Source: Linum tenue
Taxonomy: Eukaryota; Streptophyta; Magnoliopsida; Malpighiales; Linaceae
DNA length: 64,000 bases
Reading direction: 5' to 3'
NCBI GenBank assembly: GCA_946122785.1
Contig: CAMGYJ010000008.1
Span: forward strand, 22,903,475 to 22,967,474
Shown piece after piece: positions 23,185 to 36,609 of this stretch; within the stretch, counting starts at the first letter, position 1; the number at the start of each line of letters is the position of its first letter. The translations under genes were made by a program, and so were the position numbers. Below the pieces are notes generated by a model that ran no database searches, was not told where the DNA came from, and worked only from the letters and a program-made list of their open reading frames with translations.

Positions 23185-24640
23185 TAGGCTAAAGATGAGG
23201 ATGAGATCACACCCGGAGCTTTCTTGCATCTTCTCGGACCTGAAGGAGGAGGAGAAGAGGGACCCAAACGCCTCCTTTCCATTTCAAGCTTCGATCTAGA
23301 GGTTCTAATCTTCCTTTTGTGCATAGAAGCGGCAACAGAGTTTAAGATGTCATCCAGTTTGCCCTGTCCTTCCTTCAGTTCTAGATCAAACAAATTGCTT
23401 AGGTCATTCGTGCAATTCACCAAAGATTCAGAGTCAAAGGGGTATTGCTCTAAATTCCAACTCGCTTTATCGCCACCAGAGTTACAAGAGGGAGAAGGGA
23501 GATCCGAAAAATCTGAGGATCTAGGGGAGGATGGTGATGCTGGCGTCTCGGGGACAAAGGTTGGGGGGGACAGGGGAGTTTCCAATAGAGAGAGGGACCA
23601 AGAGGTCGGAGGGGAGGGCGGGGAGGTTGTCATCGAGAGGTTGTCGGGAATAGATGTGATTAGACGGTGTTGACCGGGAAGAGGAGGGGGGTCTTGGGAT
23701 TTTGGGGGCAAAGAGGGGGGTATAGGCAGAAGAACGGTTTTGAGGTTGGTTGAAGGGCTTGATGTGGGGGGTAAAAGGATGTCGTTCAGCGGAGGAGCAG
23801 GGAAGGGGAAGCTAATTCTCAGCCGGTTAAAGTCTCGGAGATCTAGCGTTAGCCAAACATTAAGGGATGGAGCAGGCTGGCAGATAATATTGTTCAAAAG
23901 GATTTAGAGAAAAGGGCTGGGAAATGGGCTTAAGGGGGGGACTGAAGTGGGCTGGAAGCAATGGGAAGAGGTAGTCTTAACAAGGCTACTGTTCGAAGAA
24001 GGAGGGGAGCGGCCCAAATCGCCAGGGCTTGACTTGCGAACCCAAACTCGAGTTGGAGAACGGCGGAAAGGAATAGGGTCTCTGGATGACGAAACGATAG
24101 CCGTCTTACCGCCGTTTCTCGAAGAAACCAGATGGGCGTTGCTGCACGGAGTGTTGCGAGCCGGGAAAAACGAGGAGGATCGATTCGTCTTCCCAAATTG
24201 AAAGGAGCTCTCACGCATCCCCAAGCCTTGCCTGTAATCGCTCGCCGGCGGTGACACAACCACCCTAGCCGTGAAACCAGCTGAACCGACAAGAAGTGGA
24301 ACTGTTTCAGGGATCATTCTCACTTTCCTTATTCTAATCCTCACAAAATCGAGACACCAAGAGTTCCAGTCCACCTCAATGAAATTTCCACAATAGTTCC
24401 CTATAGCCACCAAAAGATCAACACTCTTAATGTGTAGTGGGATGCCGAAAACCATTATCCAAGAATCATCGGAGTTTCTGAGTGAGATATTTTCCATCCA
24501 AGGACTAATGCTAATGGAGAAATCCTTGAAAGGAAGATGATTAAGCTCTTTAATTCGCAAAGCTTCTGAGACGTTTGGACAAATCAGAAGCCAGTTCCCC
24601 TCTGAGATAGTTGAGTTGAGATTGTTTTGTCTCAGTTTTT
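23184..24640 (-). pseudogene. LINE ORF1 (DUF4283-type), 5' truncated, one internal stop
   Basis: The minus-strand frame begins in the middle of a DUF4283-like domain (GNWLLICPNVSEALRIKEL ... WIMVFGIPLHIKS). It runs through a Ser/Pro-rich middle and has one TAA at 23906-23904, then stays in the same frame to TAA at 23186-23184. That final TAA overlaps the ORF2 ATG in the sequence TAATG. No frameshift is needed. In this family ORF1 is an RNA-binding chaperone-like protein. The basic KIRTSRSKLEMERRR segment near the end is typical. The copy is not functional. Confidence 0.75.
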
Positions 24641-25011
24641 AGCTGATGCGACATACACAATCACACATACCAAACGTTGTATTCTACAATGCATCAAATT
24701 CAACAATACATGTATAATATTATACATGCATTCTGAACAATACATCTATTTAACAATCGCAACTTCCAAACGACCCTAGTATCTGTAGATTTTAGCGATT
24801 TGATATTTCTAAAGCTAATATCCAGAATAACAAAATACAAAAAAACACATAACTTTTAACTAGAAAAAATCCACAAGCTACAAGTGTCCTAACGAAGCTA
24901 TATGATCAGCCAAAAATATTTGCTTCTATATAGACATGCTCAACCCTAACTTAACTTGTCATGGATGATCGTCATGGGCGACCAATATTCTAGGAGGTCC
25001 TCGAGCATAGA
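24641..25011. other. Intergenic; one DNA-transposon-like end
   Basis: AT-rich. The sequence 'acttccaaacgaccct' at about 24762-24777 resembles the end of the element at 40078-40437. The partner end may have been removed by the LINE. No gene is seen. Confidence 0.4.
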
Positions 25012-25019
25012 GACGCCGG

Positions 25020-25484
25020 TAGTCATGGCAATGGGGCGGGGCAGGGCGGGTACCTCAATTCCCATGCCCCGCCCCACGCTACTACGGGTCGGGGCGGGTA
25101 AAACCCGCGCGTGAACGGGGCGGGGCGGGTCGACCCACTCTTACATGTTGTTCAAAAAAATACAAGTAAATTTTACTTTTTACAATAAAACGTAGGGGAA
25201 AACACTTTAAGAATGAAAAATATTGATAATAGAATGGATAATTGAGCCTAACAAGTTGAAAAATCAACTCTAACTAGTTGAAGAAAAGTCAAAATAGGAT
25301 AAATATGTATAGATATTGTAAGAAATTGAGATAAAATGAGTCTAGAACGGGGCGGGGCGGGGCAGGGCGGGGCGAAAGTAGATACCCATGCCCCGCCCCA
25401 CGCTACTGCGGGTCGGGTAATACCCGCCCCATCGCGGGTCAGGTCGGGTAATACCCGCGGGGCGGGTTGAAATTGCCATCACTA
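25020..25484. mobile_element. Non-autonomous hAT element (465 bp), target duplication GACGCCGG
   Basis: The ends are TAGTCATGGCAAT and, inverted, TAGTGATGGCAAT. Exact 8-bp GACGCCGG copies sit at 25012-25019 and 25485-25492. Both subterminal regions are full of 'ggggcgggg' and 'gggtattacccg' words, with an AT-rich centre. No protein is encoded. Confidence 0.9.
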
Positions 25485-25492
25485 GACGCCGG

Positions 25493-26853
25493 ATAGTGGA
25501 GACCCCCATCATAGGTCTGTTGGTTAAGTCAAATCGTAAACTATAAGTTGAATTTGTATTGCATGATTATGGTACGATGATGTGATTAAAGTTTTTTTTA
25601 ACTAATACTAGTCTAGTTATTGTTCAATATTCTCATGTATATTGGTTGTTAAAGTTCTGTTTGTATTCTAAAAATCGTATTTAATTGTCCTCTAAAAACA
25701 ATAAAAGAAACGAGTTAGCCATTACAGTGGTTGCGAATGCTCTATTAGAGAGGATGACCAATTAAAGAAATTATAAATTAAAATTATTTCAAACAATGTT
25801 TGAAGGATATTAATTTTTAAATAACAATTCTACAAACATTTTTATTTTATTCTAATTAAAAAAAATTAGATAACATCTTAATTCTAAAACAGTGCATCCA
25901 GAACTAACGGTCCTATCCTATAATTAGTCTAATAATCTCATCCACCAGAGCAGCATATTGAGGGTGGTGTGGCTGCGATGTAGCAAGTGAGACCGGGAAG
26001 AATTCCAGGCGAATGCCGAGAAACTCCTAGATTCACTGAAAAACGTTATATAAGGAAGTGACCGCTGCATTTGTATCGTCATGTTGGGTCGCGAGGCTTT
26101 TGGTTCGCAAATAAAGGTTCACAATTTTTTGGGTCTCACCTAAACCTTTGTTGGGCTTAGAAGCTGGGCTTCAGCAGCCAGTTGGGCTCTGAGGTTTCCA
26201 GTGGGCTATGTCATCTTTCTCAGCTTTGTTGTTCACTTCACTCGTCGGTTTTGGCCTCGCCCTGAAGTCGATGGCCACCTTTTGTTTATTATTACAATCT
26301 TATAATAATGGTCCTCTATTAAGACCCATGATAATTACATAAACAATAAACTTTTCATACAAAATAAAGTCAAGCAGGGAGTACTCACCGAAAAAAAGAA
26401 ATATTAGATGGGTTGGCAAGGTGGGCTTAGGATACAGATAGAACAAAAGCATATTCCGAATGGGGCGTGGCACCTCTACTTTGACTATGGCTCTCTCTTC
26501 TCTTGGGCGGAGCAAGTCCAGTGTGTAACTAACTGTGTAAGTAACTAAGTATTAAAAAAAAAAAGAAGTCCAAAATCCCAAAGCCCAACTGTCTGCACCT
26601 TACCTACCCCATATACTCCAAGTCTCCAACCCAAAACAAAATGTCCACATCTCTCATCTCATCTAATTCAAGCAAAGCAAAGCAAAGCAAAGCATCTATA
26701 ACTATAACTATAAGAAGCAGCTTAAGAGTGAAGAAGAGGAAGCATCTCTCTGTCTGACTCCCACTTTTCCCTATTCCCTCTCTCATTCTCTCTTTCGCTC
26801 TTTATCTCGATCTCTCTTACCTTTCCGTACTTGTACTTGTACAATCTTTCTGT
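25493..26853. promoter_or_regulatory. Intergenic DNA and LEA-gene promoter region
   Basis: No gene was recognised between the hAT element and the LEA-type gene. Near its end lie short tandem runs: four copies of AAAGC at about 26672-26691 and (TATAAC)3 at about 26697-26712. A CT-rich stretch at 26750-26820 is probably the 5' leader. Confidence 0.4.
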
Positions 26854-28977
26854 ATGGCTGCCAATCGGATGAGCAACAGCAGTAGTGGCAGAGGGATCGC
26901 GAGCTTGGGCAAGCGACTGCTCTTTCCCAACCACCGGATCTCCTCCATCTCTTCTTCTTCTTCTCCCTGCAGCATCAGGTATACTACCCTCATTTTCCAT
27001 GTTTGTTTCACGGTTTGGTAGTTGGAAACCATATATGTGCTTTTAGAAGTCGACCGGTATAGTCGTCCTGTCGACCAGTTCAATCATCAAATCGATCACA
27101 AATGTCAAATAATGTACTGATTTGCCTGCCTATCAAGGTGCTCAGAGTGATACAATCATCAGTCTCCAAATCAATTTCATTCAAGATGTAATTCGTCTTA
27201 TGTTTTTTCAATCTCCTCATGTTGTATTATGGTGAAGTGGATTAACGATTATCGTTTTAGGTGGATGAAACATGTAATTTATCTGAGCATTCATTGATCA
27301 TCCCTCCAGAAGGTGGTTGGGATGTGAGGGACTTGGCCGGATCTCTTTCTCTACTCTGTTATTTCCTACCTATTTTACCAAATCCTAACCTAATTAATGA
27401 ATTAATTAATCTAGCTAAAACCCATACCCACCTAACTTTAATTCAGCGTAGGGGCTTACCTTACCTAGCTAGCTAGCGTTGTGATCCATCCCGTTCTTGT
27501 CCGTCTGTCTTCTTTTCCATGCCTAGTCACCACATGGCCCACTCCTTCCTCATCGTCATCTCCCAAATGCTATATATGGGTGCACGCGGTTTTCATTCAC
27601 CCTATTATTTATATCATTATCATTTGATTGTTATTATTTATATTTGATGAATCAACCGTATTATATTAATTTAATGTAACCAATTAACTAACGATTCAGG
27701 CATATACCAAAACCCACCACCCAGGTTAGGAGTCAACCCGCGACCCTTTGTTTAACTGTAGGTGTTCATTTCATATGCATCATTAAGTAAGGACTGCACA
27801 AATTATGCATATTATATATGCTACTTGGGAGAGGTAACGGCCGGTGACAAGGCAAATGTGTCTGCATACTCGACTTCCACAGAAAACACATTTTATTTAG
27901 TTTTTCCACCTTGTGCTTATCAATCACCTTCACCTACCACACCTACCTGCCCACCCTACCACCATGATGCTGTTTGCTGTTTAGTTACAAGATCATTTCT
28001 GTGTGTATGGAAGTGGAGGGATCATGATTAGGGGTGTCAATTCGGGTTCGGTTTTTCGGGTTTATCCGAAACCGACCCGATTATATATATTTTTGGGTTT
28101 TCGGGTTCGTTTCGGGTTTTTCAGTTTCGGGTTCGGTTTTGCTTATCGGTTTTTCGGGTTCCGGCTAAAAACCTCCAATGAATAGACCTCAGCCCGTATT
28201 TTTAGGCGTTCGAATTTTCGAATTTCGGTTTTGCTTTAACCGAACCCGATAAGGAATTTTCGGGTTTCGGGTAACCGGAACCCACAAGTCCGTATCGGGT
28301 TCGGGTTTGGTTTTAGTGATTTCTAGTTTAGGGTTTTCGGGTTTTTTCGGGTTTCGGTTTGGGTAACCAAACCCGACCCGAACTGACACCCCTAAATTCA
28401 TGATCAATTAGTCACGTGGTTAGCATTTCAGTTTAATTATGGGCGGAGGAATAATGGATAGATAGAGATTGGAATGTTAAATCTTAGATGGACACGAGTT
28501 GATCATTGGATAAGATCGTACTAGACTAGATGGATGGAGCCAAGTGCGGCACGGTGGACTTGGGCCCACTATGATATTTGACTTCATCGAACGCGTGGTG
28601 GGCCTGGGATGGGCCTGCTTATCCGTATTCCAAACTGAGACACGGTGTTTACTTTCTTGCTTTATCTCAGGGGGTTGCATTCGGCGTACGAGAAGAACGT
28701 AGAGGCGGCGGATCACCATCATCATGATGATCAGGTGATCTTCCGGCAGCCACAGCAGCAGCAGCTGGTGAAGGAGGAGGACAAGTTCTATTACTGGGAG
28801 CCGCACCCGCAGACCGGAGTGTTTGGCCCTGCTGCTGCCTCTGGAGGAGCCGCCGCGGCCTCGTCGGGGAAGTCTTCTACGATCGATGATGGTCATGGTG
28901 GTGCTGTGGTGGTGGAAGAGAAGGCCTGGTTCCGCCCTACCAGCCTCGAGGACTTGGAGAAGCCCCACCTTCCTTAA
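26854..28977 (+). CDS. LEA-type protein similar to Arabidopsis At5g17165, 143 aa, two exons
   Basis: Exon 1 is 26854-26978 and exon 2 is 28671-28977, with a GT/AG intron of 1692 bp. Phases join in RG-LHSAYEKN, giving 144 codons with the stop. The N-terminus (MAANRMSNSSSGRGIASLGKR...) is rich in Ser and Arg with few acids, like a mitochondrial targeting peptide. The mature part has YWEPHPQTGVFGP and a C-terminal EEKAWFRPTSLEDLEKP. These are the conserved blocks I recall from the 'late embryogenesis abundant protein At5g17165-like' group. The group is probably stress- or seed-related, with no known enzyme activity. A Gly/Ala/Ser linker and a His run lie between the blocks. The intron holds a hAT-type element at 28029-28394. 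A candidate poly(A) signal AATAAA is at 29027-29032. The family call rests on memory of motifs, not a search. Confidence 0.75.
28029..28394. mobile_element. hAT-type MITE in the LEA-gene intron
   Basis: The ends are TAGGGGTGTCAATTCGGG and, inverted, TAGGGGTGTCAGTTCGGG. The interior is dense in 'cgggtttcggg' words. The flanks share TCATGAT, offset by a few bases (28021-28028 and 28398-28404), so the target duplication is imperfect. Confidence 0.7.
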
Positions 28978-31830
<2,853 letters not shown>

Positions 31831-31831
31831 C

Positions 31832-31839
31832 TATATATA
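31832..31839 (+). promoter_or_regulatory. TATA box for the small secreted peptide gene
   Basis: 'tatatata' lies 97 bases upstream of the ATG at 31936, in a good position for a plant core promoter with a start site near 31865. Confidence 0.5.
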
Positions 31840-31935
31840 CCGGATTAGTTCTTTCGTTTAAAAGACACAACCAAGAAAGAAAGAAAAAAATAAGAGTTGA
31901 GATAACAACACATTTTCTGTGACAGGAAATACAAT

Positions 31936-32171
31936 ATGGCTTCAACAAGTCTGCTAAGAAGTGTTGTTCATGTCATTTGTGCTTTCTTGGCCATTGCAGT
32001 TGTGTTTAGTGGTATTTGCAGTGCTACGAAGAAGTTCCAACTGAAGATATCATCAAACCGTCACATGTGACCCACCCAATATCTCCTGCGCTCGATTACG
32101 GAATCCTTAGTGAATGTTGTAAATACAATATTCAATTATGTTGCGAATGGAAACACGACCATGGCAACTGA
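31936..32171 (+). pseudogene. Small secreted cysteine-rich peptide gene with one frameshift
   Basis: The first frame starts ATG 31936 with MASTSLLRSVVHVICAFLAI, then AVVFSGICSA, a textbook secretory signal peptide. In that frame it soon ends at TGA 32068-32070. In the -1 frame, entered at 32028, the sequence reads EEVPTEDIIKPSHV ... and ends ECCKYNIQLCCEWKHDHGN at TGA 32169-32171, with two cysteine pairs spaced CC-x6-CC. Signal peptide, acidic propiece and Cys-rich tail is the layout of many plant secreted peptides, so one base was probably lost near 32026-32028. It has a TATA box upstream and AATAAATAAA at 32240-32249. The frames could also be joined by splicing or a sequencing error. I do not recognise the family. 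Confidence 0.55.
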
Positions 32172-35100
32172 CCGGCCTCTAAACTAGATAATATAAGCAG
32201 TTTCCTTCATATCTCATATATATGGTCATTTATCTAACGAATAAATAAAGTTGAATTTTGCTCTATTAATTGTTTCCTTGTTAATTCTCACCTTTTCCCA
32301 CTTTAGTTTTATTTTTCATAAAGTTACTAATGTTTAGAATATTCCCTAAATAAAAACGCTTTCCGCATGGTGCCAACTAGCTAGGTTTGATAATCGGTAA
32401 TCGGTTATCCGGTAATTAATAAATTAAACCAAGCAAACCTATTATTTGGCTAACCAATAACCTATAAGCATGTATTTTAGTGCCAGTTTCATTTATTGGT
32501 TTGGAGGGTTTTGGCTGAATGATAATTTTCACTTCAACGGTGAAATTGACAACTAATCAGCCAACGCCCAACAACATAAAAGCGATGTCGCACTCTATCC
32601 CTTTCCTCACAAAGAGTCGAAATGACCTATTATATTTTATGTTTCTCCCTCTCAGATCTCAATTATCATCACATCAACCATGAACAATAAAAAAACCAAA
32701 TCTCCCAACCTCACCGCCTTGCCGTCCTTATCCTCGATCACCGACCCTTCTTCCACATCCTCTCTGCTACCCACTTTCCGCTTCACCTTCCTCTTTTTGT
32801 CGTTGAACCGCGTGTTCACGTTATTAATCTTAGTTGTCTTTGCCTACTAGCTATATGCTTTGAAAAAAATACTAAACCTTGTCTATTGAAATATTAATAT
32901 GTTGACCGCCAACAAATAATACTAAACCATGGTTCAGAAAAGGAAAAGTGGAGACAATAAATAATATGTAGACGCTTAATATTAGTAATTGTGAGCCGAA
33001 CGGCTGGGTCGTGTAACCACTCATCAACTGTGATGATTGAGGTGGAGAAGAAATGCCAATAACTAAAATGAGATTATAAATTTTAAAGAGGAGAAGAAGT
33101 GCCAATAATTTAAATGAGTTTAAATTTTAAAAGGCAGGGTTCGAACAAGAAACCTTCCCCTCGTAAGTCGTAACTAAAATTAGCTAAGCCTTCAGACCAC
33201 AACTCCACCGCAAACTTAGTCTGTCATCTACTTAGGATTTTAGTTATTTCTAAAGCTAGGGAGGCATGCGCATCCCCCCCACACACACACACAAAGTACA
33301 AGTTGGCTCTGTCCCTGAAGTTGACCAAATAATGAAACTGTGTAAAGTTCACGGTTTTAGTGCAATGTTCATGAAGTCCAGGCAGTGACATTTTCACTAG
33401 CCCACAAGATAAAATGGAGCTTCTTATCGATGACAAACCTCACGGATTGTCTATATTTGCACGGTCTTAGCCCGTGACATTTTACATAGTCGTGAAGTTT
33501 GAACCAAAATTCCTCGTTTAGTCTTGGACTCATGGTTTCGTGTTGATCTCATGGTCTATCCGTGAACTTTACACCAAAACCATGAGAATCCCCATCAGGT
33601 GAGTATATGAGGCCCTGAAACCCTTTCGATCGTGACCATAACCCAGATGGCAAAATTCTCTAAATCCTCGCAGGAAAACGACGCCTCCGACGAGTTCTCA
33701 CAATTCCATCGAATTCCGGTCATCCAAAACCAAGCACACACCCACTCTTCTCCCCTAGGCGCTTGATGTATAAACAAACGATAATCCTAAAGATGTTGTT
33801 TCCAGCTTTTTAGGTGTAAACAGATGCTTAAGATTGTATAAAATAAGTTCTTTTGATAGTCACTTCTCAAAGCTAACTAGATGTGTTTGAATAATGAATG
33901 CATAAAGTAAAACAAAGTGGGATGAGATATCCTTGAATGAAGTCGAAATACTACTATACTACTAATACAAACCACAAAAATACAAGCAAAAAAGTGGTTT
34001 TTAGGTAAGGATTATAGATGATGATGCGTTCATCCTCATTATCTTGATACTTCAATTCGTCTTATACTAAATGCCACATCCATTCCATTAAGGCCACTCT
34101 CTACCTGTGCATGGGCATCTTGCAATAGAGATTTTATTAACTAACACGTGCTTTCACTTCATGCAATTGCCTAATGGATGAAGAACAAGTAAGTTAGGAT
34201 AGCACATGATTAAGTGTGGGTCTCTTGAGCGATAATCTATGGTCTATAGCTTCGGTGATCTAAGGATCAAGCATCATCTAAGGTTGATGCCAACTATATG
34301 AGATTAGTTTCCTTGTCTCCCATGATAGTAGTATAAACAATGAATATAGTAACACATAATAGAATCATAAGCATCAACAATCAAAAGCATACAAAGAACA
34401 AGCATAAAAAATCTCAAGCAATAGATGATACAAGAATAAATCAAATCGAGCATCGATTATAAGATCATTGAACACAATAGACATCTTATTAAATCATAGA
34501 GTGTAGTAAATAAACATCATTAAGTCACATCCTCAAATATATAGACTAGCAACACAAATGATAGTAGGAAGACATAAAAAAGATGAAGAACATCGATGGT
34601 GAATCATCATCGTCGAACTCCAACAGGGCTTTGCCTCCTCTCTCTATGGATTGCTACTTGTGCCCCAGGGGCAGAGTGCTAGTAAAATGTGTTTGTCAAA
34701 CCTGTAGTCTAGCCTCTTATTTATACTAGTTATAAAAGTGTGGTTTATAGTCTTTTTCTCCTAAAGTCGTTAAAATCCTTCATTATCCGAATTGAAGTCG
34801 ATTTCCTTCAACTCGTGGAAAAAGTAACTTGTTGAGAAATCTTCTATGTCTCATATGCTCATCAAGAGCTGGTTCATATCATCTAAAATAATTGCATGCT
34901 ATGTTTGTATGCATAACAAAGCACAATGAGAGAGAGGAATGGTCAGAAGCTAAACCAAAACAGAAGATCATAAAAGCACGAAAGGAAGGGGATTCAACTT
35001 ACCTCAAACTTGCTACATACATAGAACCTCCGCCCTGAATTTGCATCTGTTCAACTAGTCCTCAAATTTGTTGGGTACCTACAACGACAACATGAGCTAT

Positions 35101-35177
35101 CCATGGCTCATATAGCCTTCTTCCAAAGAGCACAAGTTATTGAAGAGGAGGAGGAGGAAGACAGATAAGGAAGAATA
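32172..35177. other. Intergenic, AT-rich, no gene recognised
   Basis: Small features only: a two-copy repeat of about 52 bp at 33045-33150 ('gaagaagtgccaataa') and a C/CA-rich microsatellite at about 33274-33296. A stretch from 33.8 to 34.9 kb may be an unrecognised repeat (many 'caagcat' and 'aatcatagaa' words). Short ORFs here lack family features. Confidence 0.5.
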
Positions 35178-35185
35178 AGGTAAAG

Positions 35186-35940
35186 TAGGGGTGGTAATCA
35201 GTAAACCGGTATCCGGTACCGGATACCGACGGTATTCGGTATACCGGATACCGTCGGTATCGGTATTCGGGCGTGTGATTTTATATTCGGTAATACCGGA
35301 TAAGAGCCGGTAGTTACCGACAGTATACCGGTATACCGATAATACCGATTATATAAAAAAAAAAAGTAAAACGCGGTGCACTGAAGGGTTTTGGCGGATT
35401 GAATTTGTTAATTTGGGGCTCTGCCGCAGCAACCCAACACAGCAAAGCAACCCTAAAAAATTCGAGACCCAACAGCCTCCCTCCCTCTCGTCTTCCTCTG
35501 AGCAGCCGCCAGCAGCCCGCCCCGCCTGCCCCAGCAGCGCTCCCCGCCGCCGCCTCCAGCAGCCTCCTCTTCCCTTCTCTCCATCCCGAAAGGCGAGACC
35601 CAGCAGCCGCGATCCACACCTCGTCTTCCTCTTCTCTTCAACAGGCAGCAGCCGCTGGCCGCCGCTTCTTGAAGCCAACGGTAGGGTTCGCTGAGCTCAA
35701 GCTCGAAAGGCGAAACCCCTGACCCTAAGGCAGAGCCCCTGTCTTCCTCCCTCTTCTCTTCTCTTCACCAGCAGGCAACAGCATAGTAGCATCTAGCATT
35801 AACCGGTATTCGGTATACTAGTATTAATACCGGATACCGACTATTCGGTGTACCGGATAACATTCGGTATCGGTATTCGATGGGTACACTGTCTAGTTCC
35901 GGTATACCGAATACCGGATACCGACCGATTACCAGCCCTA
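35186..35940. mobile_element. hAT-type element with a GC-rich internal segment, target duplication AGGTAAAG
   Basis: The ends are TAGGGGTGGTAATCAGTAAA and, inverted, TTAGGGCTGGTAATCGGTCG. Exact AGGTAAAG copies are at 35178-35185 and 35941-35948. Both arms are built from 'ggtataccggata' words. Between them, 35370-35790 is much more GC-rich and looks like captured gene leader or exon sequence (Pro/Ser/Ala-rich in several frames). It could also be the untranslated first part of an autonomous hAT element. Confidence 0.88.
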
Positions 35941-35948
35941 AGGTAAAG

Positions 35949-36609
35949 GTGTTGGTGTTGTCTGCCCTTTAATGGAGGAAATGAAGAAGATAAAAGAGAA
36001 AGAACGAAAAAAAGATTGGGAATGGCTTTTACTAGTGGGCAATGTTTCTTCCTCCTAAATGGTAAAGAGTAGAGACAAAATGGGGATAAAATGTTATTTT
36101 TCCCACCAATTCCACGCCAGCGCTTAACTTGTGGTTTAGCTCACTCATTTGTTATATCATAAAAAATCTGACGACATTAACAAAATTTGATGAAATCTGA
36201 CGACCGGTGATTAATGGTAAAACGAATTGTAAAGTTAGTAACGAGTAAAAAATAATTCAAGTGGTAAACGTAAAAAAATTTATGTAATTTGAATAACCGT
36301 CATTTAGCCCTAAAAGAAGCCATAAACATTCGAGATGTGCAAGTGCGAGTCATGTGGAAACTATATTGAATTAAATCAAGCATCAAACTTGTACAATGCT
36401 GCATGAAAATGCCACCAGACCAACGCAAAGCGTATCAGAAAGAGAAACCTGCTTGAGTTGATATTTTGTATGTTGGAGACTATAATATATGGCAAAACAC
36501 AATCATCATTCCTAACCAACAACACGAGCAACTGGAACATCCATTTCTGACACGAAGATTTCAGTACAAACCCAAGTCCAAAACAACCAACCTATATGGC
36601 TCACGCAAG
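35949..36609. other. Intergenic; 3' flank of the BPA1-like gene
   Basis: It contains a segment (36130-36300) related in inverted orientation to 14215-14460. The rest is the probable 3' UTR of the minus-strand gene. No ORF of interest. Confidence 0.45.

Larger units (their letters stand above)
19244..24640 (-). mobile_element. LINE (non-LTR) retrotransposon, minus orientation, 5' truncated
   Basis: A 27-base T run at 19244-19270 is the poly(A) tail of a minus-strand element. Reading away from it are ORF2 (23184-19513) and, upstream, ORF1 (to about 24640). ORF1 lacks its normal N-terminal part, so the copy is truncated at the 5' end around 24600-24650. I found no clear target duplication. Just beyond the 5' end is a sequence ending 'ccaaacgaccct' (about 24765-24778) that looks like one terminal repeat of a separate DNA transposon. 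Confidence 0.9.

Noticed and set aside
23224..23673. 149-codon plus-strand ORF
   Set aside because: It is antisense to LINE ORF1, which explains its Glu/Gly-rich composition.
35314..35722. Several overlapping ORFs of about 60-110 codons
   Set aside because: They arise from GC-rich, low-complexity sequence inside a hAT element and read as Pro/Ser/Gly repeats in all frames.
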